A DNA stretch of 63,461 nt from Lindgomyces ingoldianus (taxonomy: Eukaryota > Ascomycota > Dothideomycetes > Pleosporales > Lindgomycetaceae). Within the stretch, counting starts at the first letter, position 1; each line of letters opens with the position of its first letter. The stretch spans positions 89,622 to 153,082 of the forward strand of contig NW_022985227.1 of the NCBI RefSeq assembly GCF_010093535.1, written 5' to 3'. Shown here in pieces: positions 1 to 12,779 of this stretch. Position numbers and translations under genes: made by a program. The notes under the pieces are model-generated. The model saw only the letters and a list, made by a program, of their open reading frames with translations, was not told where the DNA came from and did not search any database.

Positions 1-3000
1 TAGGTTAATTATATAAAAGTAGCTTACTTATCTTTTTTAAGTAAAAACTACTATATTATGCGTAAGTTTAATTCTTTTACTATTAAACTTAATAAGTTGC
101 TTTTTTACTAAAATAGTCTTACTCTTTATATAAAACTTTGCTTTTTGCAGTTTCTTCTCTTCTCTTTATATAAAATTCTTTATTATAATGCTTAAAGTGT
201 TATCTATCTATAGGCTAGTAATACTAAAAGTGTGCTCTTTTTTATTAGTAATTAAAAGGTAGGGGTTATATAAAAAGGTGTGCATGCGCAGCTTTTTTTT
301 ATAGTAGTTATAGTATGTTTTAAACTAATACAGTCCTAATTTAGTAGCTCTATACAAGGGTTGTACAACCTAGAGTATTGTATTTAGTAGAAAGCTCTAG
401 CGCATCTCCTTTAGTAGCTTTATGTACAGCGTGCGCATAAGCTTATCTATTAATTAGATGTATGCTTATATAATATTACACAGTTTAAAATGCATTCTGT
501 ACATAGCTTTTAGGCTTGCTTCTATAGCTAGAAGTAGTCTCTAGCTTATTCTCTAGATAGTTAGTAACTAGGTAAGAATTTCTCCCTTCTTTTTATCTAA
601 GTAGCTAGTAAACACTAGGCAGAATTTTTTATATAGTTAGGTTGTTTTGCCTTTTACTTTTTATATAAAGTAAAGGTTAAAAATCTAACCTTTATACCTT
701 ATTAGGTTATACACTATAACCTTAAAAGTGCTGTTAGTAATTAAGGTGTCTATCTCTATGCAGTTTAATTTCTTAAATAGTTCTTTAAGTGTAGTAATTA
801 CACTGTCTATATAAAGCTTAATAGATAAGGCCTAATTACTTTTTTTTTTCTAGGTTAGAAATACCTAGTCTAGACTTTATGCAGGTTTCCTTTGCCTTTT
901 ACTTCTCCTAGTATCTATATTTTCTCTTTGCACTAGTGCGGCATTGCTATCCTAAGGGGCTTAGTCTGTAGTAGGCTTTAGTTCTGCCTCTATAGTATTT
1001 TTATAGGGCTGTTCTCTCTTCCTCTTCTTTAGGGGATCTCTTTATATAGAGATTAGTTTATCTAGGTTATTTGTTATAAGTAAGTTGTCTTTTTTTTTTT
1101 CTTTATAGTACAGTTTAACTTGCGTATATTAGAGCTTTAGTAGGCTATTTTTCTTTTTAATAATAACATCTTTTCTTTTAATGCTCTTAATCTTGTATAG
1201 GCTAGTCTAGCCTTTCTTCTCTCTCTATGCTATAATCTTTAAGCTAAGGGGGAGGTTAAGAACTTTATGTGTTATAAGGCTATTATAAGTGTTAATTACA
1301 TAATTAATGTTTACTTTTATATAGTCCTTTTAAAGTATCTTTATTACCTTTTATACAGCGCTTGCTTGTGCAATAATGTCTAGTAATAGTAGAAAGTTTA
1401 AGTTAATTTTTAGGTATGCCCTAAAAACTAGCAGCGTAGGTACTAGACTGTGTAGGCTAGCTGTGTTATTTAGAGCTTTAACTGCTATCTGTAGGATAGC
1501 CTTATTATCTGTACAGTTACCTAGCTTAGTCTTTAGGATGTTAAACACTTGTTAAAGAGGTGCGTGCGCGCGCTTAACTTTTCTAACTGCCTAATGTGCT
1601 TCTATAGGCATCTGCCTACATGTAGCTCCTATAATTTTTGCATAAGCTTAAAAATCCTTTAAAGCAAAGTTTATACTAGAGTTATGCATAATGTAGTCTA
1701 AAGGTTCTTAATAGGTGTTAATTTAGCATTTGCATAGTGCATCCTAGGTATCTTATGCAGACATAGATTTTAGAAATGTGGCAGCCTAAAATAATGTGTC
1801 TATATTAATAACATATAAGACATTTTTATTATTAATTTATATAACATTAATAACAACTTTATAGTTAAAGTAGGTGTTATCTTTAATTATAAACTTAAAT
1901 CTTTGTAGAGCCTAGTTATATAATTAGTAGAGGTAGCAGAACTTCTTAATCTCTTCTAGCACTGCAGCATTAATGTTATAGCTAGCGCTAGTTAGCATCT
2001 TCTAGAGTCTCTTTATGCAGGGGTGTCTAAATTAGTAGTAAAGGCAGTAAAGTTTTAATTTAGTAAAAAAAAACATAAATTTTTTCTTACTAATATTAAA
2101 AAAAAAGTGTTTTTATTTTTATATAATAAAGATAGTAGTTTTGTCTTTATGTATAATAATATTTAGAATGTTGTTAAAGTATGCACCTATTTAGTCTGCG
2201 TCTGCTAGAGACAGTAGGAACAGTGTTAGGGTGTCTAGAATGTAATATGTTATATTACTAACTAGGTTAGTAATTTGTACAGTACTAATTAATTCTATTA
2301 ATTTTTATCTTTTAAAGCTAATACTCTTTTTTCTTAGTGTCTAGTCTACTTTTGTACAAGGGAATTCTTGTAGGTATGCTTTAAGTTATAACTTCCCTAT
2401 AGTAGAGATCTTTACTACGCTAGTATTCTATAGTTTACCTTAGTATACTGTACAGTATTAATCTTTAAAGATAAACTATTCTGCGTATTCTTTAGGTTCT
2501 AGGCTGTAGATGTCCTCTGCAGTCGCGCAGTAAAGAAATGTAGCATTAGTAAGGTAGTTAATAATCTTTTTACTTTTCTTTTTATTTAGGTTATTATTAT
2601 TGTGCAACTTCTTTTTTTTCTACTCTAGTTTACTTTTAAACTTTTAAATGTATACATTTACCTTTTTATATGTTAGTGTTTTATTATAGAATTCTTTCTA
2701 TAAAGAGATATATTAGTGTTTTGCATAAAATTAATTTATGTAAGAATAATTTATTAACTAACATTTTTTTTTATAATAGATAAAGCATTACTTTAATTAT
2801 ATAAAAAACTATAGTTTAAATAATTCTTTATATTCTCTTAGGCTTTTTCTATGTTATTAATAGCTATATATATGTAGTAAACTATATTGCCTATTAGTGT
2901 AGTACACATTCTAAGATTTATTTATAAATGCATTATTCTATTAATTAATTATAACCTAAAGTGCTAAATAAAGGTTACTGTACAGTGCCTTATATATAGG

Positions 3001-4525
3001 CTTAATTAAGAACATTGCTTATTTAAGTTTAAGTTGCCTTTAGCATGCTTATATAACAGTAGTGTAAAGCAGTATTTTACCTTAGAATTATAGACTAAAA
3101 GCTTTTTATATAAAAGTAAGTTTATTAATTATAGCTTTAAAAGCTTTATATAAAGTTTTTATAAAGTTCTTTTACTTACTTTATGTAAAGCTTATTATTA
3201 TTTAATTTATCTAATACTAGTTATAGTTTATGTTAGTATTAAAGTAATTACTAAGCTGCTTATACAGTAACTTCTATAATTATCCTAGACTAATATTATA
3301 AAGGTAGAACATGTGTGCGCGCCTTTTAAGGATATTAGGAAAGATGCTTGTGTATAATGCCTTAGAGATAGTAAGGCGTTAGTAAAGCTTAATAAATACT
3401 ATAGCCTTATTAGCTAGAATATTATATAGTTACTTTATATAGTTATTCTCTTTCCTCTATGCCTTCTAGAATTATATAACCTTCTTAGGCGCAAGGTTCT
3501 CTACTGTAATATCTTATGTAGGTAGAAGTTAGTATAGATTGTACAGTAATTAAATTATATGCAGTAGGTACAAGCTTTAGGGAATCTTATGCGGAGCTGT
3601 GGCTACAGGAATATGTAGCTGCCTAGTTGTGCTCTTGTACAGTAAGCTATTATAAGGTAGTTATACTAATTACAGAGAAAGTATTAGGTCTGCAGGTAAT
3701 TTATATAAAGACATCTTCTATTACATTAAGACTAGCAATAGTAGTAATAGTTTTATATAATGCTTTAATAAAATAGTAAATGTGTGTTCTTCTTTTATAA
3801 GTCTATATAGTGTAGTAGCCTTTATTATGTTTTTTTTAAAGCTAATACTCTTATTTTGTAGAGTAGTAATTAGTTTTTATAGAAATAGTTAGCTAAAATC
3901 TCTAAAGTGTATAAGCTTTTACTTTATAAAGTTGTTCTAAAAGTTCTTAAGTGTATATATATCTATTATGCTTAACACACAGAGTTTTATAATTAAGTTA
4001 GCTATGTATAAATTAAGCTTTTTCTTAAGTGTGTTATCTAATAGTTTAATTTTATTTACTTAATTTTTAATATTTATCTACTTTGCTAGGGTCTTTGCTA
4101 AAATGCCTATAAAAGGTATATATTAGTTATACATTAATACATTATGTTAGCTAGTTATAGATAGAGCTAGCGTTGCTTATTGCTTTATAGTAGTTAATTA
4201 TGCGTTGTTGCGCGCTGTCTTACTTCTTGTTGTACGCTGCCTCTAAACAGCCTTGTGCAAAAAGATAAAATAGACCTCTTAGTGTTAAATAAGCACTACT
4301 ATTTATATAATACTTCTAAATAGTATTGTATAGACAGGTTTCTTACTTTTACTTAGGTAACTAAATAGAGATTTATAGCTACTTGCATATAAATTAAACT
4401 CTATCTTTACTCTTGCTAATTTATAGTTAAAGTAGTAAGAAAAAGAATTTTTCTTATATATAAACTTTTAAATAGAAAAGTATAAGAAAAGCTTCCTCTT
4501 TTATAGTATTTAAACTACTAATTAG
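1..4525 (-). pseudogene. Copia-1 gag-pol remnant
   Basis: The minus strand carries decayed Copia pol. At 1351-1548 an open stretch of 65 residues shows the integrase tail with ALNNTASLHSLVPTLLVF, the fungal Copia motif normally written 'A..LVPTLLVFG.YPR'. Further integrase sequence lies at about 1550-2060, and reverse transcriptase remnants at about 260-1000. Known role of the family: integrase inserts the cDNA and RT/RNase H copies the RNA. Stops interrupt all frames, so it cannot be functional. Confidence 0.8.
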
Positions 4526-4791
4526 TGTTAAATAGACTCTCTGCTAGCTAGCACTTAGTGTTAGTAAATGCGTACAAGACAGAGAGGTTTGCACAGTGTA
4601 AACATTGCACAGGGGTGTTAGGTAACTAGTGTTAATTACTTCTTGTTTTTCCTCTGTACAGAGGAAAAGGGGGATATCTAGATGTTCGCGCACGGAGGTT
4701 CGCGCACGAGCATCATGTGACATAGATACGTGATCCTGCTCGTGCGTGATCGCTCGTATCCAGGCCGCGACGCTGCTGCTGCGTACGGACA
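4526..4791 (-). repeat. 5' LTR of Copia-1 (mosaic LTR)
   Basis: On the minus strand the LTR starts TGTCCGTACGCAGCAG and ends TCTATTTAACA, the TG..CA ends of LTR retrotransposons. The outer half (about 4651-4791) matches the Copia-2 LTR, including the palindrome TCCTCTGTACAGAGGA, while the inner half (4526 to about 4650) matches the Copia-3 LTR. A long frame through it is incidental. Confidence 0.85.
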
Positions 4792-5076
4792 TAAGGTTTA
4801 AAATAAGCTAGATATTTACTAAAGTAGTTATTATAAGTTTAGAAAGATAAAAATAGCTAAAGGCAGTCTAGCTAGGTAACTAAAAGCAGATAACAGCTAT
4901 TTTATAGCATTAATGCTAAACAGTAAGCTATTTTACTTTTAATATTTTTAAAGTAGTAATTACTTTTAAAACTAGTATAAAAAATCTACTTTAAAATTAA
5001 GTTATTATAGTTTTTAAGTATAGCTAAACTACTAATTAGCTTAGTTTAGACTAGTTAAAGCACTTTAATAAACATA
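4792..5076 (+). mobile_element. Element D (Fot1/pogo-like), left fragment
   Basis: This sequence matches the inside of element A (about 5680-6250, with the solo LTR skipped), so it is part of another copy of the same family. It ends at a TA into which A is inserted and resumes at 21388. Its left side is cut by Copia-1. It holds only RIP-mutated transposase-region sequence. Confidence 0.75.
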
Positions 5077-5339
5077 ACGTACTTCACAGGCAAGTTGCTT
5101 ACACACCTAAGTTACTTACTTTTACTAAGACTTTACTACACTACTTTTTTTATACTAATGCATTTCTAACAACACTACTTAGACATGTTAAAGGAATGTT
5201 AAATATAGCTTATACTTTAAGCTTTTAAATAAAATGTAATACTTTTTAAATAACATGCTACAGCTATTTATAAAGTTTTTAAAAAAATAAAAGTAACTAA
5301 CACAGTAGATAACTTTTTTAAGCTAATTATATAGCTAAC

Positions 5340-7130
5340 TTATAAAGGCTAGATAATAATAAAAAGTAGGTAATTATTTAGCACATACTTAAGCTAGATG
5401 CGCAAGAATTTCCTTTTTAGCTAGTAGCTATAGCTAATATAGCTAATTCTTTACACACAAAGTATAATATAGGCTATATTAGCATAAACTAGCGTAATAT
5501 ATTTATTAAGTGTTACTTAAAGCTTAAAGTAAAGTTTAAGTATAACTATAACTATAAAAAAGCTTTTTATAAATTTTTTATAGTAATTTAAAGCTAGTTT
5601 AACTTTATAAAGAATATTAAAGCTTAGTATAGCATTTAAAATAATATTATATATAACTTTAATAAAATAAAGTTTATAATAAGCTAAATATCTACTAAAG
5701 CAGTTATTATAAGTTTAGAGAGATAAGAATAGCTAAAAGCAGTATAGCTAGGTAACTAGAAGTAGATAATAGTGTAACGGCGCAGGCAAGACAATGGGTC
5801 CGAATGCGGTATGAATCCACTCAGAGGCATATGGGAGTGCGTGGGGACTCAGAGACCTGGGAATACCAATGACACCTATAGGCCTTGTACGTAGGATATC
5901 AGAAAACTACCGAGCTAGCTACGGGGCGAGGTGCGACTAAATACATAAGGGAATAGGGGTAACAGCAGGGGGCAGGGCAGAGTCGGGGCCAGGTCGAGTC
6001 AGGGTCGAGCCAGGGTCGGAGCCGATACAGGGACCCTTCGGATGGGTTCCGGGCGACCCAAGATGGAACGAGAATCGTTACAAATAGCTATCTAAAGTAT
6101 TAATGCTAAAAAGTAGGCTATTTTACTTTTTACTATTTTTTAGAGTAGTAACTACGTTTTAAACTAGTATAAAAAAAATCTACTTTAAAATTAAGTTATT
6201 ATAATTTTTAAGCACAGCTAAACTACTAATTAGCTTAGTTTAAATTAGTTAAAGCACTTTAACACATATATAAAAAAGTATACTATTAGTAGCTACTATT
6301 TACTAGTTATTAATAGCTATAAAAGCTATAACTTACTTTATTTTTAGTAATACTATAAAAATAATAAGATTATTACTATTTATATACTTTTTTATTTATT
6401 ACACTTTTTATAGCTACTTAATGTGGGTTATTTTACTTTTTTTAAAAAAGTATATAAGTGCTAAGCTAAAAACCTTATGCATAACTAAATTACTTATATT
6501 ATAAAAATAAAGTTTTTACTATACTTTAAAGTAGCTTATAATGCTATAATTACTTTTAGTAATATTTAAGAAAAGTTTTAAAGCACTAAATTTCTTTTTT
6601 TTAACTTATAATAAGTTATAATAAGCCTTAATATAAAGTTACACACTTTATTACTACTACTGCTTATATATAACAAGCTCTAGTAGTTATAAACCTTAAG
6701 TAATACTTTAAAACTTAAGTTATAATTAATGCTTATAAAAATAAAAATTTAAAAGTATATAAATAGTTTACTAACTTTTATAGTTAAAGTATTTAAAAAA
6801 GTTTTACAAAAAGTAGTAATAATTATATATAAGCTAGTGTTAGTGTAATAAAAAATTACTAAGCTTTAAGCAGCTAATAAGGCTACTATATAATATAAAT
6901 TATATAAAAGAAAGTAAATTAAAGTAGAAAAAACTTTAATAATTTAAAAAAGCTTATACTTAACAGCTTAAAAAAAGTTTAAAGCGCACAGTAATAGAAA
7001 ATAAGTAAAAAAGTAAGTGTAAGCTAAAGTAAGTAAGCTATTCTAAAGGCGCTGCAGACAGTGCAATTAGACTAGGTATAATACATAAATATGTAAGTAA
7101 AAAGTAGAAGTAGTATTTAAATAATATTCT
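5340..7130 (+). pseudogene. Transposase remnant of element A (Fot1/pogo DDE type)
   Basis: On the plus strand at about 5342-5600 the decayed frame reads like the Tc5/CENP-B helix-turn-helix segment of Fot1-type transposases: the 'ILKLDARGFPP.LAA..ANSL' block, then a 'NW..FVK..PELK.KFN' block. In live relatives this domain binds the TIRs and a DDE domain cuts and joins. Further coding lies either side of the 310-bp solo LTR. Many TAG/TAA stops and AT bias indicate RIP death. Confidence 0.75.
5773..6082. mobile_element. Unmutated solo LTR inside element A
   Basis: A GC-rich 310-bp block starts TGTAACG and ends CGTTACA, and is flanked by a perfect 5-bp duplication AATAG (5768-5772 and 6083-6087). 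It has no internal coding sequence, which fits a solo LTR left by LTR-LTR recombination. It differs from the LTRs of the Gypsy and Copia elements here, so it is a fourth LTR family. Near 5990-6020 it has short internal repeats (GTCGAG(C/T)CAGG). It shows no RIP pattern although the surrounding DNA does. Confidence 0.85.
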
Positions 7131-7236
7131 AGGCTGTACTATACTATATAGTGCTAGAGCGGGTTGTTATGGGCTATAATAGAGTTTGTTAGGGTGGGGT
7201 CTTGGCAAAAGTGAGCGACTCGGGTGTGTGAGCAAC

Positions 7237-7823
7237 TGTTACGGCCAACGAACAGACCGTAATGACTCAGCTCGCTATCACACACAGCCCTAAGGACAAT
7301 AGATGGGAGATAGTTAACCCCGCAATTAGCGGACCTTATAACTAAACAGAAGAGGAATGGCGCTATCTTATGAATAAATGCTTAGCAGAATGCGCTATTT
7401 AATAAGGCATTGCAGGCTTACACGCTTGCAGGCTATAAAGGAAAACAGCATGTAAGCATGCAAGCATGCAACTACTATGTATATAGTCTTAATTCTAACT
7501 ATAGCTAAGAAGTTGTGATTAACGTTTAGTTTATTTTTTATAATAAACTAAAAAGCTTTAATCCTTTCTAAAGAGGATTAAGCTGCCTTGTATATCTTGT
7601 AATATATATACCTCTAACTCTTATTTACCTAACTAGTAACACCTAGCTACTTATACAGCTATAGGGACAAACTACAGCCTGCCTTCTAAACTCTAACTAT
7701 CCTTTACTCTGCTTAATAGACTGTACACCTAATCTAGCTAAGTTCTTATCCCTTCTCTACTAACACCTATATAGGCTGTTGTACTCTAGAAAACACTATT
7801 TCTCTAGAGTAAAAATTATAACA
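7237..7823 (+). repeat. 5' LTR of the Gypsy
   Basis: Starts TGTTACGGCCAACG and ends ATTATAACA. Its first 130-200 bases keep the C and G residues that the 3' LTR has lost to T and A, while its last 150 or so bases are more mutated than the 3' LTR. Confidence 0.93.
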
Positions 7824-7899
7824 TTAATTACTACCTTTCTAAAAGTATAGCACCTTACACCTCTCTTAATATTAGCATGACAGGAGCTAGTGTAGCTAG

Positions 7900-10800
7900 C
7901 ACTAGTAAGACCCTATCTAGGAATAAAAAGAAACATAGTTAATAAATATAATATCTTTATTAAGAAATTAAAGCACTTAGAACTTAGCTTTAATAATAAC
8001 TACACATCTAACAACTTTACACCCTTTATCTAGAAGTTGCTAAGCTCTGCAACACTACTAAAGAAAAGACTAGCATTAAGTTAAAGAAGTTACTACGCCT
8101 AGCCTTACCTAAATTATTTAACAGCACAGCTAAGGACCTTAAGCTATTCTTTACTTAATGCCACTTGTACATGCAGTATAATAAGGGCGCTTTCTAGACA
8201 GATAAGGAAATAATCTTATAGATAAGACTCTACCTAGAAGGACCTCTAGCTATCTAGTTCTAACTACACGCAGATAATTAGATAAAATATAAAGTAACTA
8301 AAGAAATTTTTTCTATTTACACTTAAAAAATCTTTTAAAGTATAAACGCCTTTAAATAAGCTTTTATAATAATTTATAGCTAAGCTAACTAGAAAGAAAA
8401 GGCAGTTAATAAAATAAACACCCTATAATAAGAAAAGAGCACTGTTTAATTATATGTGGCACGCTTCTGCAAATAATTAGCTATTAGTAGATAGACTAAT
8501 AAAGTAGCTATTAGAAGAATATTTTACAACAGACTATCTAATGTAATTAAAGATAAATTTATGCATTACAGCAAGCTAGAGAAATTTAAAGAATATGTAA
8601 AAAGAGTAACTATGTACAATAATTAGCATTAAGAATGTCTTTAAGAAAAACACCCTAGCATAACGCCCTAGAAACTAAAAGTATTCTAGAAAAAAAAGAA
8701 GACTTAATAGTTTAAAGGCAAACTAATAGATCTTAGCTATGCTAAACATATATAAAGCTTAACTAAGAAAAAAAGCAAGTTTTAAATAAGTAAAAGGCTG
8801 CTACTAAGTACTAAATAATAAAAATAGCTTAAGAAAAGAGCGTGCCTTAACTATAAAAAAGTAGGACATTATAGAAGAGAATGCCTAGACTCTAGTAACT
8901 AGGAGAATAAAGATAAAGGACTAACTATAAAAGCAATATATATAGAGTAGGGTCTAACAAGACTTAAAATCCTAGACAGACTAAACAAGAACCTTTACTA
9001 GCAATGTAGAGGCAATTATAAATCTAATAAATGCCCTATAGAATACTAGAAGGTTAAAGTTTAAAATAATAACAACATATTTAAGGCACTAGAACAGGCA
9101 GCTATCTATAAAGAATAGCGCAGCTACATGTAAGTAACAACGTATGTTGTAAACATAAGAGAAGGGAAAGAATTATTCTTTCTAGAACAACTAATAACTA
9201 GAATCTTTGCCTAAGAACTATAATACTAATTTAACTACAGCAATTGCTAGAAGTGTAGTAACACCTACAACCTATAAAATTATAAAAAAATAATGTATAA
9301 AGTACACATTAATAATAATGCAGACACTTACAACATAATTAAAGAAATTACTAGGACTTACTATGCAGTGCTAAATAATAAGAAATAATAGAAAATGTTC
9401 TAAAAAATCTTAAATAAAGGAAAGAGTCCTAATTAGCAATGCACTTCTTTAATAACTTTAAAACTCTGCAACTAGAAAGCTAACACACCCCCTCTAGCAC
9501 TAGTAATTACATAAAAAGACCTAGAAATTTGCTAATAAAATAAATACTGCATTTTATGTAGAAGCTAAAGACATAATAAGTTCTAATACACATATTAGAG
9601 CTACCCTTTATAAGTAGTACAAATAAAAGAATACCTAAGATAGACGCAGGTTTAACCTATACTAGTCTAGAATAACCTTAGAAACTATTCTTACAACTAG
9701 TATTTATGTGTTAATAAGTATTACCTAAAACACTAGCTAACTAAACATAAAGCTAGCTAGTGGCTATATAGAATTTAGGCAAGCAAGCTTGTAAACAACA
9801 CACTCTCTAGAATAGCATTAACTTATAAAATGCCTTAGTGCGCCTACTGCAACATTAGAACTAAGCATAAGCAAAAACTCTAAATAAAATGTAAAAACTA
9901 AGTAAACTGCGTATTCTACTACTTTTAGTAGAGAGCCTATTAACAAAATAACTAAATGCTGTATTACTATAAAGTAGAAGACTAACACTGCACTATAGTA
10001 GAATGCATAATATAAAGTTACTAGGAATATAAACTACAATCTAACTAAATTAAAAGCTACTAGAAAAAAGCTCTTAAAGTAGAAGAAGATAATAGTATAG
10101 ACTACCTAGAAGTTCTCTACAAACTCTGTACTTTTATTGCTGTAGGATAAGAACTAGGCAGGAGTCTAACTACACAGATAACCCTCTCCTGCCTAGGATA
10201 AGAATAGACAGGCCTTACGCTAATAAACAGCAGTTGCACTTTTATAGTAATTAACTCTACATAGGTTAACTAAAAGAAAATACCCTTTAAAACTAAAAAA
10301 AGCCTTTTTAAAGTAACCCTAGTAGACGCCTTATTAATTAAATATAGAGTAAGATAGATACAACTTAAAACCTATAAACTTATTATAGACGCTAAAGGAA
10401 CTAGTAACTAGATATCCTTTAACATCTTACTACTAAGAGGAAAGTACTAAGTAATACTTAGATATAATTAGCTTTATAAACATAACCTAATAATTAACTA
10501 GTAAACTATAACTCTAGTAATAAAATAAGACTACGCTAACATAGCATAGTTAGCCTGCTATAATAATTTATGCACCTTTTATAGATAAGTAAAGGAAGGA
10601 AGCAGATATTTCTTTAAGAAAGGAAAACTAAAGAAGTTCCCCTGCTAAGAACTAGAAGCCTAGGTAGTCTGTTTAATAAAAAAGGAGCTAGAGGAAATAT
10701 CCTTTAAAGAATTCTAAAAAGAATAAGACTTTAACTAGATAGAAATTTATAAGATTACCTATAAAATAGAAAACTTACTAGAAGAATATAGGGAGTACAA

Positions 10801-11683
10801 AGACATGTTTAAAACTCTAGAAGACCTAAGAGAACTACCCCTGCACTAGCTATAGGATTATGCTATTAATCTTAAACTAGAACCTTAGCTAAAAGCCTAT
10901 AAACTCTAACTATTAACTAAAGCCTAGAAAGACGCACTATAAGAATACATAGATAAGATGCTATTGCAAGGACATATCTAAAAAAGCAACAGCTTAGTAG
11001 CATTAGCAGTAGTCTTTACAAAAAAGAAAAACAGTAAAGTAAGAGTATATTAGGACTACTAAACTCTAAATAACAACACTATACAGGATTAATATCCCTT
11101 TTTAATAATTTAGAATATTATAAACTAACTAAAAAGAACTAAGCACTTTACTAAGTTTAATGTCTAAAATAGATTTAATAAAATAAGAATTAAACAGGGA
11201 CATAAATAGATAACAGCCTTTAGAACCTCTAAAAGACTATATAAACTGCTTATTATGCTCTTTAGGCTTACTAACACACTTGTAATCTTCTAGAGAGTTA
11301 TTAACACAGCTTTAAATCTATACCTTAACATATTTATATTAGTATACCTTAACAACATACTAATATACACTAAGGAAAGCTGTGATAACTACATATTAAA
11401 GGTAAAACTTATACTAGAACGTTTTAGACAATACAGCTTACACCTTTAACTAGAAAAATGCAAATTTAATATATAAGAAACTAAATATTTAGAATTTATT
11501 ATAAACTAGGATTAGATAAAGATAGACCTAAAAAAAGTAACTAAGGTACTTAAATAGCCTGTACCTAAATCTGTTACTAAAATTAGAGGATTTCTTAGAC
11601 TAACAGGCTATGTATAAAGAATAATTAAGGACTACTTTAAAATAGCGCTCCTACTTACTAACACTATAATAAAAGAAAAAGTG
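7900..11683 (+). pseudogene. Gypsy gag, protease and reverse transcriptase remnant (5' part of gag-pol)
   Basis: At 8829-8882 the frame reads RACLNYKKVGHYRRECLD, a CCHC zinc knuckle of gag in which the second Cys is mutated. At about 10190-10420 is a protease-like stretch (VTLVDALLIKYRVR). Reverse transcriptase lies at about 10850-11683: the LLQGHI.KS..L.A...FTKKK block, then FTKFNV and LVYLNNILIY, where the catalytic D-D of the YxDD box now reads N-N, the expected RIP change. The frame is cut at 11683 by Copia-2 and resumes at 18234. Numerous stops; not functional. Confidence 0.85.
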
Positions 11684-11687
11684 TTAC

Positions 11688-11967
11688 TGTCTGTACGCAG
11701 CAGCAGCGTCGCGTCCTGGATACGAACGATCGCGCACGAGCAGGATCACGTATCTATGTCACATGATGCTCGTGCGCGAACCTCTGTGCGCGAACATCTA
11801 GATATCCCCCTTTTCCTCTGTACAGAGGAAAGACAAGAGCAATAGAACTAGAAACATGTTGCCCTTACCTTACCTACCTTGTACGCTGTGCACACTGTAC
11901 ACTACTCTTACTCTTACTACTTAAGTGCTTATACTATAAGCAGCTAGCTGTTAGAGCCTATTTAACA
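11688..11967 (+). repeat. 5' LTR of Copia-2
   Basis: Keeps GC-rich sequence in its outer half (11688 to about 11830) where the 3' LTR shows G-to-A and C-to-T changes. It contains the 16-bp palindrome TCCTCTGTACAGAGGA near 11815. Ends ..CCTATTTAACA at 11967. Confidence 0.93.
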
Positions 11968-12002
11968 CTAATTAGTAGTTAATTTAATTAACTACAAATT
12001 AG

Positions 12003-12525
12003 CAAGAGTAACAATAGAGTACCTACGCCCTATAAGGTACTTTGTTTTGTTACCTATCCCCTAGGAAGAGTGACAACAAAGCACCTACGCCCTGTAAGGT
12101 ACTTTGTTTAGTTACTTATCCTTTAGGATAGCAGATTAATTCTTTGCATTGTACAGCAAGCCCTGCTACTGTACAAAGTAAAGAGGAGATAGTGTAAGAC
12201 GCACACTAAAGCCACTAAAGCTGCACAACCTAGCAGCTAGACAATAGCACATTAATCCTTTGCATTGTACAGCAAGCTCTGCTACTGTACNNNNNNNNNN
12301 NNNNNNNNNNNNNNNNNNNNNNNNNNNNNNNNNNNNNNNNNNNNNNNNNNNNNNNNNNNNNNNNNNNNNNNNNNNNNNNNNNNNNNNNNNNNNNNNNNNN
12401 NNNNNNNNNNNNNNNNNNNNACAGCAAGCTCTGCTACTGTACAAAGTAAAGAGGAGATAGTGCAAGGCGCACACTAAAGCTATTAAAGCTGCACAACCTA
12501 GCAGCTAGACAACAGCAGTACCTGC
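12003..12525 (+). repeat. Tandem repeats in the Copia-2 leader, spanning an assembly gap
   Basis: Two tandem arrays lie between the 5' LTR and gag. At 12003-12128 a unit of about 60 bp (GCCCTRTAAGGTACTTTG core) occurs twice. From about 12130 a 116-bp unit (core TTTGCATTGTACAGCAAGC) begins at 12135 and 12251, and a third partial copy follows the run of 130 N (12291-12420). The N run lies inside the second unit, so the true copy number is unknown. Confidence 0.85.
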
Positions 12526-12779
12526 GCGATCCACTAGAAAAGCAATTAACTATACTATTATAATAGAATCCCACTAGCAACTAATAACTCTATGTAATAA
12601 TAGAAAAAACAAGAAATAATTCCTATTATATAAACAACTTACAAAGAACATAGGGATATTAGAGGCAACACTACAAAACAAGACTAGCCTAGAGTACTAG
12701 AATAACAAGATTAACATGTTAGAGGCTCTAACAAGCCTATAGACTTAATTATACACAGGTTATATAATTACTAATCTAC

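Larger units (their letters stand above)
1..4791 (-). mobile_element. Copia-1: Ty1/Copia LTR retrotransposon, 3' part cut by the window edge
   Basis: Reading the minus strand, this block is collinear with Copia-2 (11688 to about 16810): window base 1 corresponds to roughly 16805 there, inside the region before RNase H. Its 5' LTR is the last 266 bases (4526-4791). The body is very AT-rich with stops in every frame, as expected after RIP. It sits against element D at 4792. Its other LTR and its target duplication lie outside the window, so element age cannot be estimated from an LTR pair. Confidence 0.88.

Noticed and set aside
4544..4792. 82-codon minus-strand frame in the Copia-1 LTR
   Set aside because: It lies wholly within the LTR and matches LTR sequence of the other copies, where it is not conserved as a protein.
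12166..12477. Short frames crossing the N gap on both strands
   Set aside because: They are made mostly of N and of leader tandem repeat; no coding evidence.
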